Origin: Ligula intestinalis
Lineage: Eukaryota > Platyhelminthes > Cestoda > Diphyllobothriidea > Diphyllobothriidae
Assembly (NCBI GenBank): GCA_036362985.1
Contig: JAYGXS010000005.1
Location: forward strand, 55,659,918-55,723,917
DNA: 64,000 bases
Reading direction: 5' to 3'
A program made the translations under genes and the position numbers. Below the pieces are notes generated by a model, which saw only the letters and a program-made list of their open reading frames with translations, was not told the origin of the DNA and ran no database searches. This document shows positions 51,656-63,720 of the stretch, piece by piece. Position 1 is the first letter of the stretch. Every line of letters begins with the position of its first letter.

Positions 51656-52756
51656 CAAACTGAAATACTTGTAGCGTTTAAGTAGTGGTTGTACTCGGAT
51701 CAGTACAACAATCAGGCCGAAGCCCAGGTTGAAGGTAAAAGGCAGAACCCTGCAGAAAGGCAAAGCCAGCGCTTGCGTTGACTGCGTCCAGTCGTGCCTG
51801 AGAATGACCGTGTGGAGGTTGTGTGAGATGTGATGACTGCAGATGCCTTTAAATGACTGTGAAGTGAGTTCAAGTGGCTTGCTATTGGTGGGTTAAATTG
51901 TCCAATGGGTGCCGAGTATTGAGGTAGCCCTTAAGCAGGCGTGGTTATTTTGACGCGCGTGTGTGCGACTGGTTCGGTTAAAGAGGCAGCGAGGGGGAAC
52001 TAATCACAAGGGGACAATGGATGACAAGATAGGCCGATCGATAGGCGCATGATAGTGTTATCCGCACGCGTGATTGTAAATAAGCTGAGGTTAACTGTGG
52101 GGGAGGAAGGTGGCGGGTGCAATGCTTTGGTAGTGCGTCTGTTAGTCGGCGGGATTGTCTCCGCACTCAGAATTCGGCAGAGACGAGATCCTGACGCAGG
52201 TGTTATCAGTTAGCCAGAAAGGGGACACTGATGCAGCTGTGCGATCACGTCTGGAAGACCGCCGTGCTTTGGCAGAGCGCTTGTCGGTTCATCTGATGTT
52301 TGGGCAATGGGCATTCAGCAAGGAAACCGGAGAGTAATGCAGCTGTACGCCGCATACTAACTGAAGTACCAAGTACGTTATGGTCACACGTGCGAAAAGC
52401 GAACTACAAAAGTAGGTGATAAGTGACAAACACGATGCAAAGTATAATTTTGAACAATCGCCACGTGTCAACTTGCATTTGGTCGCTCTGGCGATCGTTA
52501 AGACGAACTATGCTGAGCTGAGGGCTAAGGTTGCTGCGTTGCAGTGCCTCTGGTTATCTACGAAATTTCACTAACAGGGGCTTTCGCAGACTAGACAGGC
52601 GATCAAAAATCTTTTGAATCTCAATTATGATGAGTGTTCCTGTACACGCTAACAATGTCTCGGAAGCCGTAAGACACCTTCTCAGACCGGGTAGTTTCGG
52701 AGTTGCACACAGACAGGAGGTAGCCATCAGGCGTCAAGGGATGAGATCGAAGAATC
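51656..52756. other. Unrecognised stretch
   Basis: No gene recognised. AATAAGCTGAGGTTAACT near 52083 is shared with 14686 in the DOHH intron. An open frame at 52155-52337 has no known domain. Confidence 0.4.
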
Positions 52757-53162
52757 TATCGCAGGGGGTTAAGTGATTTAAACCCAGCAACTGCGATCTT
52801 CAGACCATGGTTATTAAGTAGATAGGAGTCGGTAAAAGCCAGAGTAGAAATAAGAGTGTATTTTGTACACAGAGGAGAGGAGAATAGATGGAAAATGTCT
52901 GACTTAGGAGAGCACGACCACCAAGGAGATTGACCGGTACCCAAGTGCCAAGTTGACAGCAGTCAGGCCAGTAGACAGAGCGAGAGAGCGTTCATTGGCT
53001 AGGTTGGTCTGTGATTGATTGGACACCGTGTGGGTAGAAATCAACGTGGGTGGCCTGTGTATCGTGCGCCAGTAAGTTTGGCGGCCGCCACGACCTTGAG
53101 GTCTTCACGGATTGAGGCCACGACAGGAAGGCCAAGCGTCGGGTGGGCAACGACCCACTACA
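52757..53162 (-). repeat. Solo LTR-like repeat, family A, with AATC target duplication
   Basis: The 406-bp copy runs in reverse from TATCGCAGGGGG (52757) to CGACCCACTACA (53162). It is flanked by AATC at 52753-52756 and 53163-53166. It is the closest relative of the copy at 22279-22671. Confidence 0.85.
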
Positions 53163-53196
53163 AATCCACTCTTCAGCAAGAAACGTCTAGAGTCCT

Positions 53197-53653
53197 TTAA
53201 CTGGCCCACCAGTGCCACTGCGCTGACTCACCCTTTCTGCGACTACCAAACTGCTGGCCTACACGTGACTGTCCACCACGCGCTAACTCACCGCGGCTTC
53301 CCCCTGCAAGCCTTGCGCGCCCACGCTGTCTGTCTCAAGGTCAAGCTACTACCGCGAGCCTTGGCATTTGTCGCCATGATAGAACGACTCAACCAGAGTG
53401 CACAATTTCCTGATTGGCTGTGGAAACAAGCATGCAATGGGCTTCCGACAATCCCCTATGTTCTCATCACTTCAGACCCGGCCGCGGGTTCTCGCTCTTC
53501 TGACAGTCAAATTCCTCCTGCTCATTTCTTAATTACTTCTATACAAAACAAATTGTCTCTATCACTCTAGCCTCCCATGATTTCTCCGTCACTAAGTACA
53601 TGCGCCTAAAGATCCCAGTTGCTAGGGTTTAACTTACCTAACTCACTGCGATA
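53197..53653 (+). repeat. Solo LTR-like repeat, family A, possible TCCT duplication
   Basis: The 3' half matches family A (CTATACAAAACAAATTGTC to ACTCACTGCGATA). TCCT lies at 53193-53196 and 53654-53657. The start (TTAACTGGCCC) is diverged from TGTAGTG, so the left boundary relies on the duplication. Confidence 0.6.
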
Positions 53654-53659
53654 TCCTTT

Positions 53660-54105
53660 GCCAAGTGTGTTTAAGTTGGGATAAAAATCCATACCTCGGA
53701 GATATCAGGAAATTTCTACGGATATGAAAACCAACCTCCAATAAGCAGGAAGGAGGAGTGTTGCGAACTGCAATTCTACGGCTTCGTCGATGGACTTCAT
53801 ACAAACTTTCAAGTTGGACAGGACTGAACCGCTTCCAAGCGGTGCAATTTGCCTGAAGAGGCGCTCTCATGCGTCCTGCTTCCAGTATGTGAAAGGTTGA
53901 ATAATTATCACTTCAGTCACCGATACAAAGGCTCCCGTGGCCAAAGGCCTTTTCAACATCCGCCCTCACGCCCCTTACTGCGCCGCGAAACAATGATAAG
54001 ACAGCGGCATCACGCATCCAAAGGCCACCAACACCGTCTGAAGACGTTGACACCTTGCGTCCTCACACATCCCAACAAAACCTGAGATGAGGACCACTGG
54101 ATGAC
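53660..54105. other. Unrecognised stretch
   Basis: No gene or repeat recognised. Confidence 0.4.
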
Positions 54106-54109
54106 ATTA

Positions 54110-54370
54110 ACCAATTGTCTGACTCCTTCCCCTTCCCCTCTCCCCCCACCCCCATTTCTCTTTCCCCAATTAAGTCTAGAATCTGAACCCCTTAATCCAC
54201 CTTTGATCCTTTTACACCTCTCTCCCCCATCTTTTCCCTTGTTAACACTGATTGGTTTGCCTAAAACTTTCGTTGATTCTACCCTCCCTTATATTACTGT
54301 ATTGCCTGATGATGAATTAATCGAAAACGTTCGTTCGCTTAACTTGACTTCCACAAATGGGAATATCGGA
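54110..54370 (+). repeat. Solo PLE terminal segment (class 2)
   Basis: The C-rich block (54126-54170), a TTATATTACTG stretch and a hammerhead-like motif at 54304-54338 follow the class 2 order. Confidence 0.5.
54304..54338 (+). ncRNA. Hammerhead-like motif (class 2) with intact core
   Basis: CUGAUGA (54306-54312) is intact, then an extra U, a 2-bp stem II, GAAA (54323-54326) and a 4-bp stem III AACG/CGTT with a 2-base loop. UUC is the cleavage triplet. Stem I is only 2 bp (GC/GC), so cleavage in cis would be weak. Confidence 0.55.
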
Positions 54371-55090
54371 TCCAGTGTTTACTCAGGGGTGACTGACAAG
54401 TCGTCTCCGCATCGAAATTTGCAACGCGCGCATTTACTGCATGATCCCAAGTGGTCTTTAAACTCCATAAAATAGACAATTGGGCACTCAGATTGATGTC
54501 TGTACAGTGATTGTAGGTCATGGTCCCCGATGGAACTTTTACCAAGAATATATTTAGAACCAGAGCGTTAATCATATACAACCCGATCTCCAAAGCATGC
54601 GTAACGTGCCAACACGTGTTAACACGCATAACGTGGCCAACAAAAAACTCTGCCTCATCGATGCAACTGCGAAGTGGAGAACAATTCAAGCGGACAGTAA
54701 CGACTGATCAATCCGCCGGTTGGCGTGTGAGAGGCCAACAGGCATACTGACTTGCCTATAACTACGTTGACCCCAAAGGGGACAAACTACACGCAAACCC
54801 ACCAGCGGTCAACTTCCGGGAGCTCCTGTGTAGGCAAGAGTCATTTGCAGAGTATGGTTAAATTGACACTTGTTGATGAACGTTCACCGACCGCTAACGG
54901 AACTCGTCTGTCCCGCTCTGTCTGGGGTCTCGACAGAGGCCCTGACAGCCGTAAGAGCTCGAAGTAGTAATAGTAGATCAAATGTAATCAGAAATGAATG
55001 GGCAGGTCAAAGTTCGCGCGTCCAGCATGGCCATAATACGAGACAGCCGGCAAGACTGGTTAACTCAAGATCACCAGACAAGGCAACTAC
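54371..55090. other. Unrecognised stretch
   Basis: No gene or repeat recognised. Confidence 0.4.
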
Positions 55091-55093
55091 AAC

Positions 55094-55133
55094 ACTCCGA
55101 AGATGGAAACGAGACGGGTTCCGAAACGTCAAT
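55094..55133 (+). ncRNA. Hammerhead-like motif, ACGU stem III
   Basis: CCGAAGA (U4 changed), an extra U, stem II GGAAAC/GGTTCC (5 of 6 pairs), GAAA, then C-GUC. Stem I is poor. Confidence 0.5.
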
Positions 55134-55499
55134 TCAAATATAATTCGTTCCACGAATCTACCGCTTCTTCTTCTCCTTCTCTGGAAGCTGATGAACACAA
55201 TCACATACCTGGACCCCGAATTTTTAAGCATAACACAACAATATATCCTGACCGTATGGAATAATGAGGCGGAGGCAGGAATATATAGATCGAGAAGTAG
55301 AAGGCGTTTCGATCACCGGAATCACCGTTTTACTTGTCGAAGCTTTCAGGCTTCTGGAGTCCAGCGTCAGAGATGAAAGGCGTCAACGAAAGGCAAGCAT
55401 GTGTTATAGGAGACAGGGGCCAGTCAACCGTTATGGAGGGGAGGGGGAGGGGGGGGGAGGGCAGTCAAACGTCAGTACCACTAGTCCGAAGATGCCTGC

Positions 55500-55832
55500 G
55501 CAGGGCGATGAATGCCGGCGCCAGATTGATCGAACTGTCCCCGATATTACGCAGGACAGACAGGACGTATGCTTGTTTCGCGCATGCACGAACATAAGCT
55601 GGCGCTCCGCCGGGCTGACGCATTATCACAAGTGGCTGCCCATACCTACGAGACCGGTCACGGGTTCAGTTTCGCAGCTGCGAGGGTAATCGCGCACGCC
55701 GGCAACAGAATAGGCAGCGAATCGCTTCAAGCCTGGGTCTCAGATGAGAACTCAGTCAATCGATTTATCGGTCTGGCGCTGGCATACATCGCCCTGCGCA
55801 GGCATCTCCGGACTGATAGTACTGATGGTTGA
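55500..55832 (+). pseudogene. PLE GIY-YIG endonuclease, C-terminal part
   Basis: The open frame from 55569 reads ALRRADALSQVAAHTYETGH, then RVIAHAGN and AWVSDENSVNRF, ending at a TGA (55830-55832). An alternative-frame stretch upstream (about 55500-55570) probably holds the R-x-x-E-H region, showing a frameshift. With the hammerhead motif at 55094 it may be one deleted PLE. Confidence 0.65.
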
Positions 55833-56230
55833 CTTCCGTATGGTGGTTGAACACACAGCAGCTCACAAACTATTCGTCATCCGTTTGCTACAAATAACCA
55901 GTTGCTGTTTTACTTCAGTACTACTGTTTTGCATTTTTATGCTTTGCTGTAGCAGTTTAATGCCAGACTAGTAAAGTAATTGAAAAAGTGGACCACCAGG
56001 CACCGGCACTTTTTTCCTGAAATATCTCATAGAAGAAGAAGTATTCTAGTTACTCTCGTTCTATTAAATCGCAGTATTTGGGTTCTGAAAACGCTACTCC
56101 AACAAAAACCTTTACCTTGACTCGATTTGCCAAAACTCTTGTGACCACCATTCATAATCTGACAGCTTTCACTACCCCGAGACGTGCTAATGGCAAAATC
56201 CAGGAACACTCAGAGCGACTGGTAGGCTGA
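55833..56230. other. Unrecognised stretch
   Basis: Nothing recognised. Confidence 0.4.
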
Positions 56231-56525
56231 AAATGACCACTCTGACCACGGACTGGGGTGGTTTTGACAAGTTCTTTGTCGTCAACCTAACGAGCTCAGT
56301 GTTACTGCCCTCGACCCGAAACTGCTATCCAATTGGAAAGTTCGAGGGGGGAGTCAACTCAGAAGGTGGCTTGAATCAGTCCGTCAGGGCATGGAAGTGG
56401 TTCCTGGGCCTTCAGTATTTGATCTCCAGCGCCGGCGAAAAACGTGGATTGCACTTTACAGGTCTGCTGACACAGATCGCCATGCGTGGAGAAGTACAAT
56501 CTACGGCATCATCGAGGCCGGCTAA
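56231..56525 (+). mobile_element. RTE-like LINE (family F), ORF2 C-terminus, copy 2
   Basis: The frame ending at the TAA at 56523-56525 contains WLESVRQGMEVV, then DRHAWRSTI and GIIEAG. This is the D-R-x-x-W-R-x-x-I end typical of RTE-like ORF2 proteins. It is the plus-strand partner of 5877-6420, with an extra frameshift near 56340. Confidence 0.6.
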
Positions 56526-57595
56526 ATCACCCAGGATCGTAACCGTAACAAGTAAGTATAGGTTTTGAATCAAACTGACCGACTTGGCCGGCTCGCCAAT
56601 TTCAAAGCGTCTACTGTCGCTATCGATCGGAGTTTTTAAATGACTGACTGAACTTGCCGGCCTTGGACTGATCGATTTCCTTTTCGTTTGTTGTCTTGGC
56701 CCTCCTATGGGTGTTTGTGTAATTCGATGACCACTAGTGTTGCGTTTTTTAAAACAGAGAGCCGGTTGAGCTGTCCGAAATGCAAACGGTGGGCTACTTT
56801 GAGTTCCCAGTATCTGTCGCTTTGATAGAACGAACTAACTCCAGCTCCAACATTCTGGGGAAGTGCCACAAATGTCCATCCTGCAACGTTAACGATCTAC
56901 CAAATGAAAAGCTTATTGAGACTGAAACCAGAACTTGTCGAATGGCAATGTGTACAGCAGACTTCGGGTTCCGTTATCCACGCAGACTTGTTCACTTTCC
57001 ATCCTATCCCTTCGACATAAAAACACTTCGCCGCCCAATACTAGACACTGTCTTACACAAAACATTTGCCTGACCTCTGCAGTTACATCAACTTATAAGG
57101 ACTTAAGTCGTTCCTTCCACGTATATTTTATTAGCCAAAAGTTTACTCCTATAAGTTCGACCTTTTCATTTTTACATCGGTTGTCTGGACAGTCAGGGGG
57201 TTAGCGTGATTATTCTTTGAGCCCTAAAAGAACCACGGGTGTTATTTCACAGCCTAGTCTTCTGCTGTTAGTCTGAACTTCTGTTTAGTCTGCCTTCCGA
57301 ACAAACGGAAATAGCGATTCAGTAATTTAGAAGAGGAAAGGCATTGCAGTGCATGATCTTTTGAATATCCTTTCTTTAGTAATATTCGAAACGAATAAAA
57401 CTTCTTAATAACGTCATTGTGTTGTCATGTATCCTAATAATATGAAATTAATGATACAGGAATCTTTTTAATGAAATGGAAACAACCTTATGGATCAGAC
57501 AGTCTAACGCATGTTTGTGGGTCAACTCTAAGATTTCGGGGAACAAAGTTGGATTTAAAATACGAGTAGGTTCTATTAGGATGTTAGCCGGACCA
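56526..57595. other. Unrecognised stretch with repeat blocks
   Basis: 56640-56760 shares short blocks (GACTGATCGATTTCC, TTGTCTTGGCC) with 61970-62110. An open frame at 56780-57073 has no recognised domain. The rest is AT-rich. Confidence 0.4.
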
Positions 57596-58070
57596 AATGC
57601 TAGCAACGTTTGGAGGCTTTTCTAAGGCGTTGAGCCTAGCCAAAATGTCTTTGTTGGTTAACTCTGGCCGCATAGCAGGCGATGACTTGATACGCGGGAT
57701 GACCTTAGACGCATGCACGCACGCACGCACGCATGCACACGAGCCTACGCTAGGCACAAAGCCCGAGGGCCAACTGGTCGCGTGACGTTATCCCAATGCG
57801 GCCAACCAGGCCACAAGAGAACGCGCAGGCAATCTCTTATGAGCGACTGTCACCTCTGACAGGGAGAGCTGTAACAGTGGACGCGTGGCGAGGCCAGTCC
57901 GTTCCCAATGCCACGCTCGCCCCGAGGCGGGACATAAAGAGTTGCAGCCACTCCGGATAGCAAGGACGCTGGAAATCAACCAGCAACGACAACTGCCACC
58001 CGAGACAGCTCCTCCGGGTTTGGTACACAATAAACCCTCCTCCGCGTGGATTCTAGAATTGAGCCCTTCT
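57596..58070 (+). repeat. Possible LTR-like segment with poly(A) signal
   Basis: A (GCAC)n-like run lies at 57712-57735. The segment has GC-rich promoter-like sequence and TACACAATAAACCC (58022-58035), similar to the end of LTRs here. No second copy was seen. Family unknown. Confidence 0.3.
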
Positions 58071-58769
58071 TATTGTGTTCTTCCTTGGGAATTTCAACAG
58101 AGTGTAATTCAACGGTGACACACGTCAGATGTCATCGTTATGCCACTAATGACACTGAACTCATCGTTTTAACAGGTTCAAAGCGGCGAAAATGAAAAAA
58201 AGTATTTATTTTGTTGGAGCAGAATCTTGCAAAATGAGCAGAGTGAGATCGAGTTGGGTGGGAGGTGTAAGTTACCAGGTACTGTGCCTTGTAATAGTCC
58301 AGTATGACTGCAGAACCCTGTGTTGTCATCTGCACCATTCAGTATGCTTAACAGCATTGAAAGTATTGGCGTGCATGCCAATGTGATACTTGTTTTCGTT
58401 GTCTGACCAAGTCACGAATTGAAAAGTTCACAGAGTGTCCCCCTTTATGGACATTCATGACTGCTGAAGATGTGAATTCAAGTTATTCTTCGTCTTCTGC
58501 ATTCTTAGGAAGAATTGCTTATATCGCCCAACCGTGGGATGCAGGGATAAATCTGCCCATGCTTTAGGTTGTTTTAAGCTAAATTACTGAAAAATCCGAG
58601 CATGGGTTATGCCTAGGGTTAAAGCTAACATTTACGAAGGCTCGCGATTAGAATGATGCTTAGAATTAGGTTCAAAGTTCAGGTTTAGGGTTAACGCTAG
58701 AGTTAGGGGTAGGGGTATATTTCCAGATTACCTTTGAGCTATGTTTAGTGGTAGGATTAGGAAGTGGGA
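58071..58769. other. Unrecognised stretch
   Basis: Contains GGGTTA-type short repeats near 58610-58720, but no gene. Confidence 0.4.
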
Positions 58770-58945
58770 ATTGAAAAGAAGACGACTCGATCGCTGGGAC
58801 AATACTTTGATTCGCCTGATGTTTCCAGATCCATAGCGCATTTATTATCAGAGACATAGTCAGAGGGCAGAAGCAAATAGGGTAGCTTGTGCACAGTAGT
58901 TTGCAGTATTTATAGGATACAGTCATTATTGCGAAAATAAGACAA

Positions 58946-59452
58946 TTAACAGTAATTGCCTTCTTGCGTGTTGGCAGCATGTTGAACGGCGTGCGGGCTC
59001 TGACCTGTTGAACATTGTTCATACGTAGTGGACTCGGGCGTGATGATTGCTCGGCTATCTGGCCCTCCGATGCTGGCGTAGCCGTTCACCAGGTGGCGAT
59101 TTGCTTTGGATAAATTGAGCCTCAGCACCGAATATGGATTGTGCAAATCGTCACACTTGTTTACGGATTGGGGGCCCGTGGGCCATGACTCAAGTAATTT
59201 TCGGCTCAAGCGATTGTCACCTCTTGCAAGCATTTGGGTCTCATCATATTTTAATTTGTGGCTGGGTCTCGTCAAATGAGCCGCAACTTGAGAATTTACA
59301 TCCTTTCGCCACACTGCTGCCACGGGTTCGGCAATTCGCGTCTTCAGAAGCCTGCCAGTTTCTCCGACATAGTTGCTTTGCCCGCAACTGCACCAGATCC
59401 TGCAGACGACTCCAGATATTTCTTGCCGTGGCAGTTGGTCTTTCGGCTTCAT
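58946..59452 (-). pseudogene. PLE GIY-YIG endonuclease domain
   Basis: The 168-residue frame contains C-R-I-W-C-S-C, then NYVGETGRLLKTRI. After about 60 residues it has AAHLTRPSHKL and RLSRKLLESW. This is the full GIY-YIG arrangement with an Asn-Tyr-Val-Gly core. The last 60 residues are unlike other copies and probably read through a lost stop. The frame starts within the domain's linker, so the RT was cut off. Confidence 0.75.
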
Positions 59453-59550
59453 TATCTGACGCCTTATGGTTGCCTGCGGCTTGTGTGTGACTCCAACTCC
59501 CAGTTGTGCACACCACTATGCTAGCCTATCTGTTACTGCTCTCTGATTAT

Positions 59551-59595
59551 GTCTCTGATGACGAATTCCTGACGGATCTCGAAACATCAGGTGAA
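59551..59595 (+). ncRNA. Hammerhead-like motif in PLE terminal segment
   Basis: CUGAUGA (59555-59561) and GAAA (59581-59584) are intact. An extra C precedes stem II. Stem II is weak (about 3 bp TCC/GGA), and stem III has C-A in place of C-G (ACAU). Stem I has five weak pairs. Confidence 0.5.
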
Positions 59596-59640
59596 TAAAA
59601 GTATTGTCCCAGCGATCGAGTCGTCTTCTTATGACCGTCT

Positions 59641-59840
59641 CCCTCGGACTCGCACGTTCGCTTGAAGTGAGAATTGCTGCCCTACTTGATGCATATTGCA
59701 AGGTCACGTTTATTACATGTGAGCGTTCCTATCCCCCTGCCCCATCGGGGGGTAGAACAGCGTATAGGTTATCGCGAGGGCACTCTTCAGTTTTGGTTTC
59801 CGCGTCCGATGCTTACATAGAGAGCGAGGGAGAGAAATGC
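59641..59840. other. Unrecognised stretch
   Basis: Nothing recognised. Confidence 0.4.
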
Positions 59841-59844
59841 TATC

Positions 59845-60840
59845 TTTAGAATGGAATATCCTAAACTTTCAGCAAAAATGGCTCCACTCACGGAGAGCAA
59901 AGGATAAGGTAGGTAAGGAGTCATGATAAAAGGTCTAAGATAAAAGGTCATGTAATACTCACAATTAAAGTTTTACATGATAGCCACATCTACTATGGAG
60001 ACAGGTCAGCTTTCAACTTCTCAATTTCCGCTTCTTCACACGTGAGGTAGCGTGCTATTAGTGGGAGTACCGAGTGCTGATATGCCGATGTACGGCAAGA
60101 CATATGACGGAAGTCTCGACGCATCGTACGGAAAGACTTCGTAGCCATTCAGAGTGGAGAGAGTGAGCAACTTCACTAAGGATGTGATCAGCAAATTGTT
60201 TGACCGTTTTAAAGTGGCGCTGTACCATAATGCCACCTAAAAAGGTAGGAAACACCGGCTGCTAATGCGAGCATTCGGAGGATAGGTTTAAGAGTGACCA
60301 GGTCTTTTTTTAATTAAAGCTGGAAAAATAACTGGAAAGCAGTAAAGAATGAGGAGGAGAATGCAGGCATCTATTAATCGCCAGATTAGGGCTTGCGGTG
60401 TGCGATATGAACGCAAGCGGTGGATATAATACAAAAGATTACGGATTTTAATAAAAAGGCCCTCGACCTGAAAAGCTGCTAGAGTAACACCAAGTTATCA
60501 GAAAGAGGATACCTTGTTGGACAGAAAGTCAATAATTTCAGGACTGAGAGAGAATCGCAGTCAAAAAATACACTGGAATGACTTCCGCTCGTTGAGTAGA
60601 AGGTCATTTGCTCACGATCATGTTGAGACGTGGTCCAAGCCATCCTTCAGTACTTGCAGATGTGCCGGACTTTCAAGAGGATGACTAACAACCATATCAT
60701 CAGCATATTTAACAAACAAGCATTCATTTGGCGATCGTAGGTCGTCAGTGTGGAGGGAAAAGGGATGAGGTGATAACATAGACCCTTGGAGAACTCCACA
60801 TAGTTGTATGCAAAAGATGCTGTACAACCTCCTACGGTTA
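59845..60840 (-). mobile_element. LINE family L, reverse copy
   Basis: In the minus direction the copy runs from an RT segment (LQGSMLSPHPFSLHTDDL, then KYADDMVVSHPLESP) through the shared C-terminus to the 3' end near 59850. Frameshifts and stops are present. It lacks the mariner insertion: CATAGTAGATGTGG-type sequence is continuous at 59986-59997. Confidence 0.75.
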
Positions 60841-61404
60841 GAGTTCTTTTTTTATATCTCTACGAGCTCCAAGGGTGTAAAACTGCGCGAAACGGTCTAT
60901 CTGTTTGTTTTCCCTCTGGAATTGCTCAATTAAATGTCAATGATAGCCTCTGAAATTTTTCGAATTTCCACAGAAGAAGGAGCTTTTCGCACGTACGAGC
61001 AAGCGTTACTCCTCCCTACAAAAAAACAACATAGTAACCACTTTTTTGCCTATAAACTATCAATTTACATTTTTAAATTTCATATTTAAGCGAGTTTAAA
61101 TTTCGGATAAAGAAAAGCATACATTTTGCAGTTCGATATCCATGTAATTTATGTCCAAATTAATTCAGTCCTGCCCAGCTGGAACTATATGTCTCACGAA
61201 GCCACTCTCCAACCCATCATTTGTAGCCAACCTGTCGCCTGCATCGACTTTTATAGTTTTTGTAAACACTTAAATCCTTTGGCGTACGCCGAGACCAAAC
61301 GTGTTCTAAACTATAAAAAGACTCCTGGTGTTTTTAAATTTCTAAAGGCGGTTCCGATGACGGGACGTTGGCACCAGTCTGCAGACCATAGCTCTCTCCA
61401 CATT
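60841..61404. other. Unrecognised AT-rich stretch
   Basis: No gene or repeat recognised. Confidence 0.4.
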
Positions 61405-61530
61405 CTTAGTTGATGGGGGGGGGGGGACTGGTCAACGCCATGTCGGGGGATTGCAGTCTGCTGAAGGCCTAACCGACCCAGCAGCCTCGGCTTGCCCTCT
61501 TTGGTGGTGATTTTACTGACTGTTTCAACA
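61405..61530 (+). repeat. Repeat H, copy 1
   Basis: Shares GTCTGCTGAAGGCCTAACCG and GGTGGTGATTTTACT-like blocks with 63170-63275. A G-run precedes it (61413-61426). Confidence 0.5.
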
Positions 61531-61880
61531 GATAAAGTTGACTGGAGGGCTTAGGACAGGAAGCCATGCCGACGTTTTTGCAATCGGCTTTCGATTGATG
61601 TTCAAATTTAAGACAAGACTACCGGAGGATTAAAATGAGTTACCGACACTGACAACTTCTACGCACGGTTATCCATTGCCTACTTGCGGCGATTTCAATC
61701 GACCACTAAAACGACAAACTTAAATCTGCGGATACCGTAATAGCAACAGTGAATCCAACAGGTAAGAGTTCAATTAAGGACACCTAACATCTTAGTTAAA
61801 TAATCGAATATTTGAAAAGAAAAAATTCCGGGCTTAAAATCATCGATCATTTTTGCTCACCGGAAAGTGTTTCTTCTTCT

Positions 61881-61923
61881 GCTGACGTTTCGGACAGCTG
61901 GGCCGGCTGTCCTTTGTCAAAGC
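61881..61923 (-). ncRNA. Hammerhead-like motif, perfect 7-bp stem II
   Basis: The minus strand has GCT/AGC stem I, UUGACAA in place of CUGANGA (C3 and G8 changed), an extra A, stem II GGACAGC/GCTGTCC with a 7-base loop, GAAA and CGUC. Stem III is ACGU. Confidence 0.55.
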
Positions 61924-62626
61924 GAGAACTGACTTGATCGATCAGCAATTCGAAGTTGTGGCTATGTGTGTTGGCCATGGGCTGATCGATTTTTATCTAC
62001 GCTCGCTGCTTGGCCTTGCACGTGGATTTTGGCGTAACTTGACCGTGATTAGTGTTGTGTTTCGTCCCCACCGTAGAGGATGCTGGTGCTCCTGCTCCCT
62101 ATTCCGGTGGTTTCGTCACGGGCCGTCTTTGTTTGCAAATCCAAGGTTCGGTTTGACATGGTCCTGTCCTTGACTAACGTAATGGCGTAGGACTTTGTAG
62201 GCCGCTTGGAGGTCCAGATGCCTGTTTACAGAGTTGGCGTCTGGGGACCATGCCTCAAGCATCAGTCTTTCCTCTTTTGAGGTTCAACGGCCTACATTGT
62301 TCGCACCTTGAATATTGAAGTTGTGGCCAGTCCAATATGGGTTGCAAACAAAGAGAGCACTGTGATGAAATCACCGGAAGAGGGAGTACGAGTCCATTAG
62401 GGCTCTGCTGAGTTATTTTAATTATTACGCGGTAATTTTAGGTTATTTGTTCATTTAAATAACAATTCCTATTATTTTATACGCTTTGCATTTTTAATTA
62501 TTGTTTCGTTCTCCTGGTATGCCCCTATCATGTAAGCTTTATTACCATTTGTTCCGTATTACAGAAGAATAGGTTTTTCGCATGCTGTTTAATGGCCTAA
62601 GTTAAAACGCTACTGTCGCAAGTAGT
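61924..62626. other. Unrecognised stretch
   Basis: Part (61970-62110) shares short blocks with 56640-56760. The rest is AT-rich. Confidence 0.4.
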
Positions 62627-63010
62627 TGTGCCGACAAACAGAAGGTTCCCCCAAATCACAAGTAAAGCCTGACGGTGTTGGTGCTCAGAAGTTTACGGCC
62701 CGAAAATACACAGTCCAAAGGCTGAGATACGCGCCAGAACCAACTTCGTGTGCACGCCGAGTCAGTACGCGAAATTGTATTGGTTGCTGTCTGCCCTTGC
62801 CTGTGGAACGCTCTTAGTGGACTGGGCAGCAAGCCAGGTGGACAGGCGCGCGTCAATTGGTTGGCACTCACGTGCGTCTTGAGCTGCGAGCAGACGGGGG
62901 GAGCAAAGGGCCACTAGGAGACCGCAGCCTCTCGCAGCGTTTTACAGCGGGGGAATTTGTCACGTGCGAGTAAATAGCGAGCGTGACAAAGGAAGACAGT
63001 GTGAATCAGC
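62627..63010. repeat. LTR-like repeat, family G, inverted copy
   Basis: This is the reverse-complement partner of 30241-30623 over nearly its whole length. It begins TGTGCCGACAAACAG and ends near GTGAATCAGC. Confidence 0.6.
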
Positions 63011-63169
63011 GAAGCGGCAGGCACCCACAATACCATCCGATAGTAGGTATGACCTGATAGGTAGAGACCTGTTTGGGGAAGCCAACACTGCGATGGATGT
63101 GTAAGTTCGTGGGCAAGGTCAATCCAAGTTTTCCACATGCGCGGTATCTTCAAGAGCTCTCCGCATTGG

Positions 63170-63275
63170 TCTTGAGGAGGGGGCTGCGTCAACGTCGTGC
63201 TGGAGTACTGCGGTCTGTTGAAGGCCTGACTGACTCAGCAGTTTTGACTTGCCATTGTTGGTGATTTTACTTATC
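63170..63275 (+). repeat. Repeat H, copy 2
   Basis: Partner of 61405-61530 (CGGTCTGTTGAAGGCCTGAC and GGTGATTTTACTTA). Confidence 0.5.
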
Positions 63276-63384
63276 AGACGAGGCACGCAGCGATATTATG
63301 ATGATTCATACTTTCTTAGTATATTTTGCACCAGTTGCTCCATTTATGCAGGATAAGCGTTTTAGCAGTAGGGAAATTGTTTCC

Positions 63385-63720
63385 TTTTCTTGACTTTTCA
63401 AACAGTATCCAGCAGCTAGGCGTACGTCAAAACCAATGATAACACCTATCAAGGCAGTACGGTACTATCAGGAAAAAAAACAATGTGAGGGATAAACAAG
63501 ATATAAACCTAAACAATGGATGCACCAAGTCAAGAGCAAAGGAAGTCGACCAAATCGCCTGACTCTTTACAAGGAGAAAACACAAGTGTAACAATAAAGC
63601 CACTAAGGGTGAAACTAGTCTTAGGAAAGCTTGTGTGTGTTAGTGGGAGAGTGGACGTGGCTCTGCTTTTCTATGACTGGTCTGAAAACACCAGCGCAGA
63701 GGGAGGGGGTGGACGTGAAG
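63385..63720 (+). mobile_element. Unclassified repeat C, copy 3
   Basis: The leader TAGGCGTACGTCAAAACC is followed by the ATG at 63516. The peptide begins MDAPSQEQRKSTKSPDSLQG and continues into VSGRVDVALLFYD. It aligns with 19796 (minus) and 47491. No domain recognised. Confidence 0.5.

Larger units (their letters stand above)
58770..59640 (-). mobile_element. PLE remnant with inverted terminal hammerhead segments
   Basis: A GIY-YIG frame on the minus strand (58946-59452) is flanked by two inverted copies of the terminal block. The left one (58780-58870) has AAGACGACTCGATCGCTGGG and the right one (59548-59630) has CCCAGCGATCGAGTCGTCTT. The left end also carries a TATA-like CTATAAATA in element orientation. 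The RT part is missing. Confidence 0.75.

Noticed and set aside
57712..57735. GCAC-type repeat as a functional element
   Set aside because: Short simple repeat with no paired structure or neighbouring signal.
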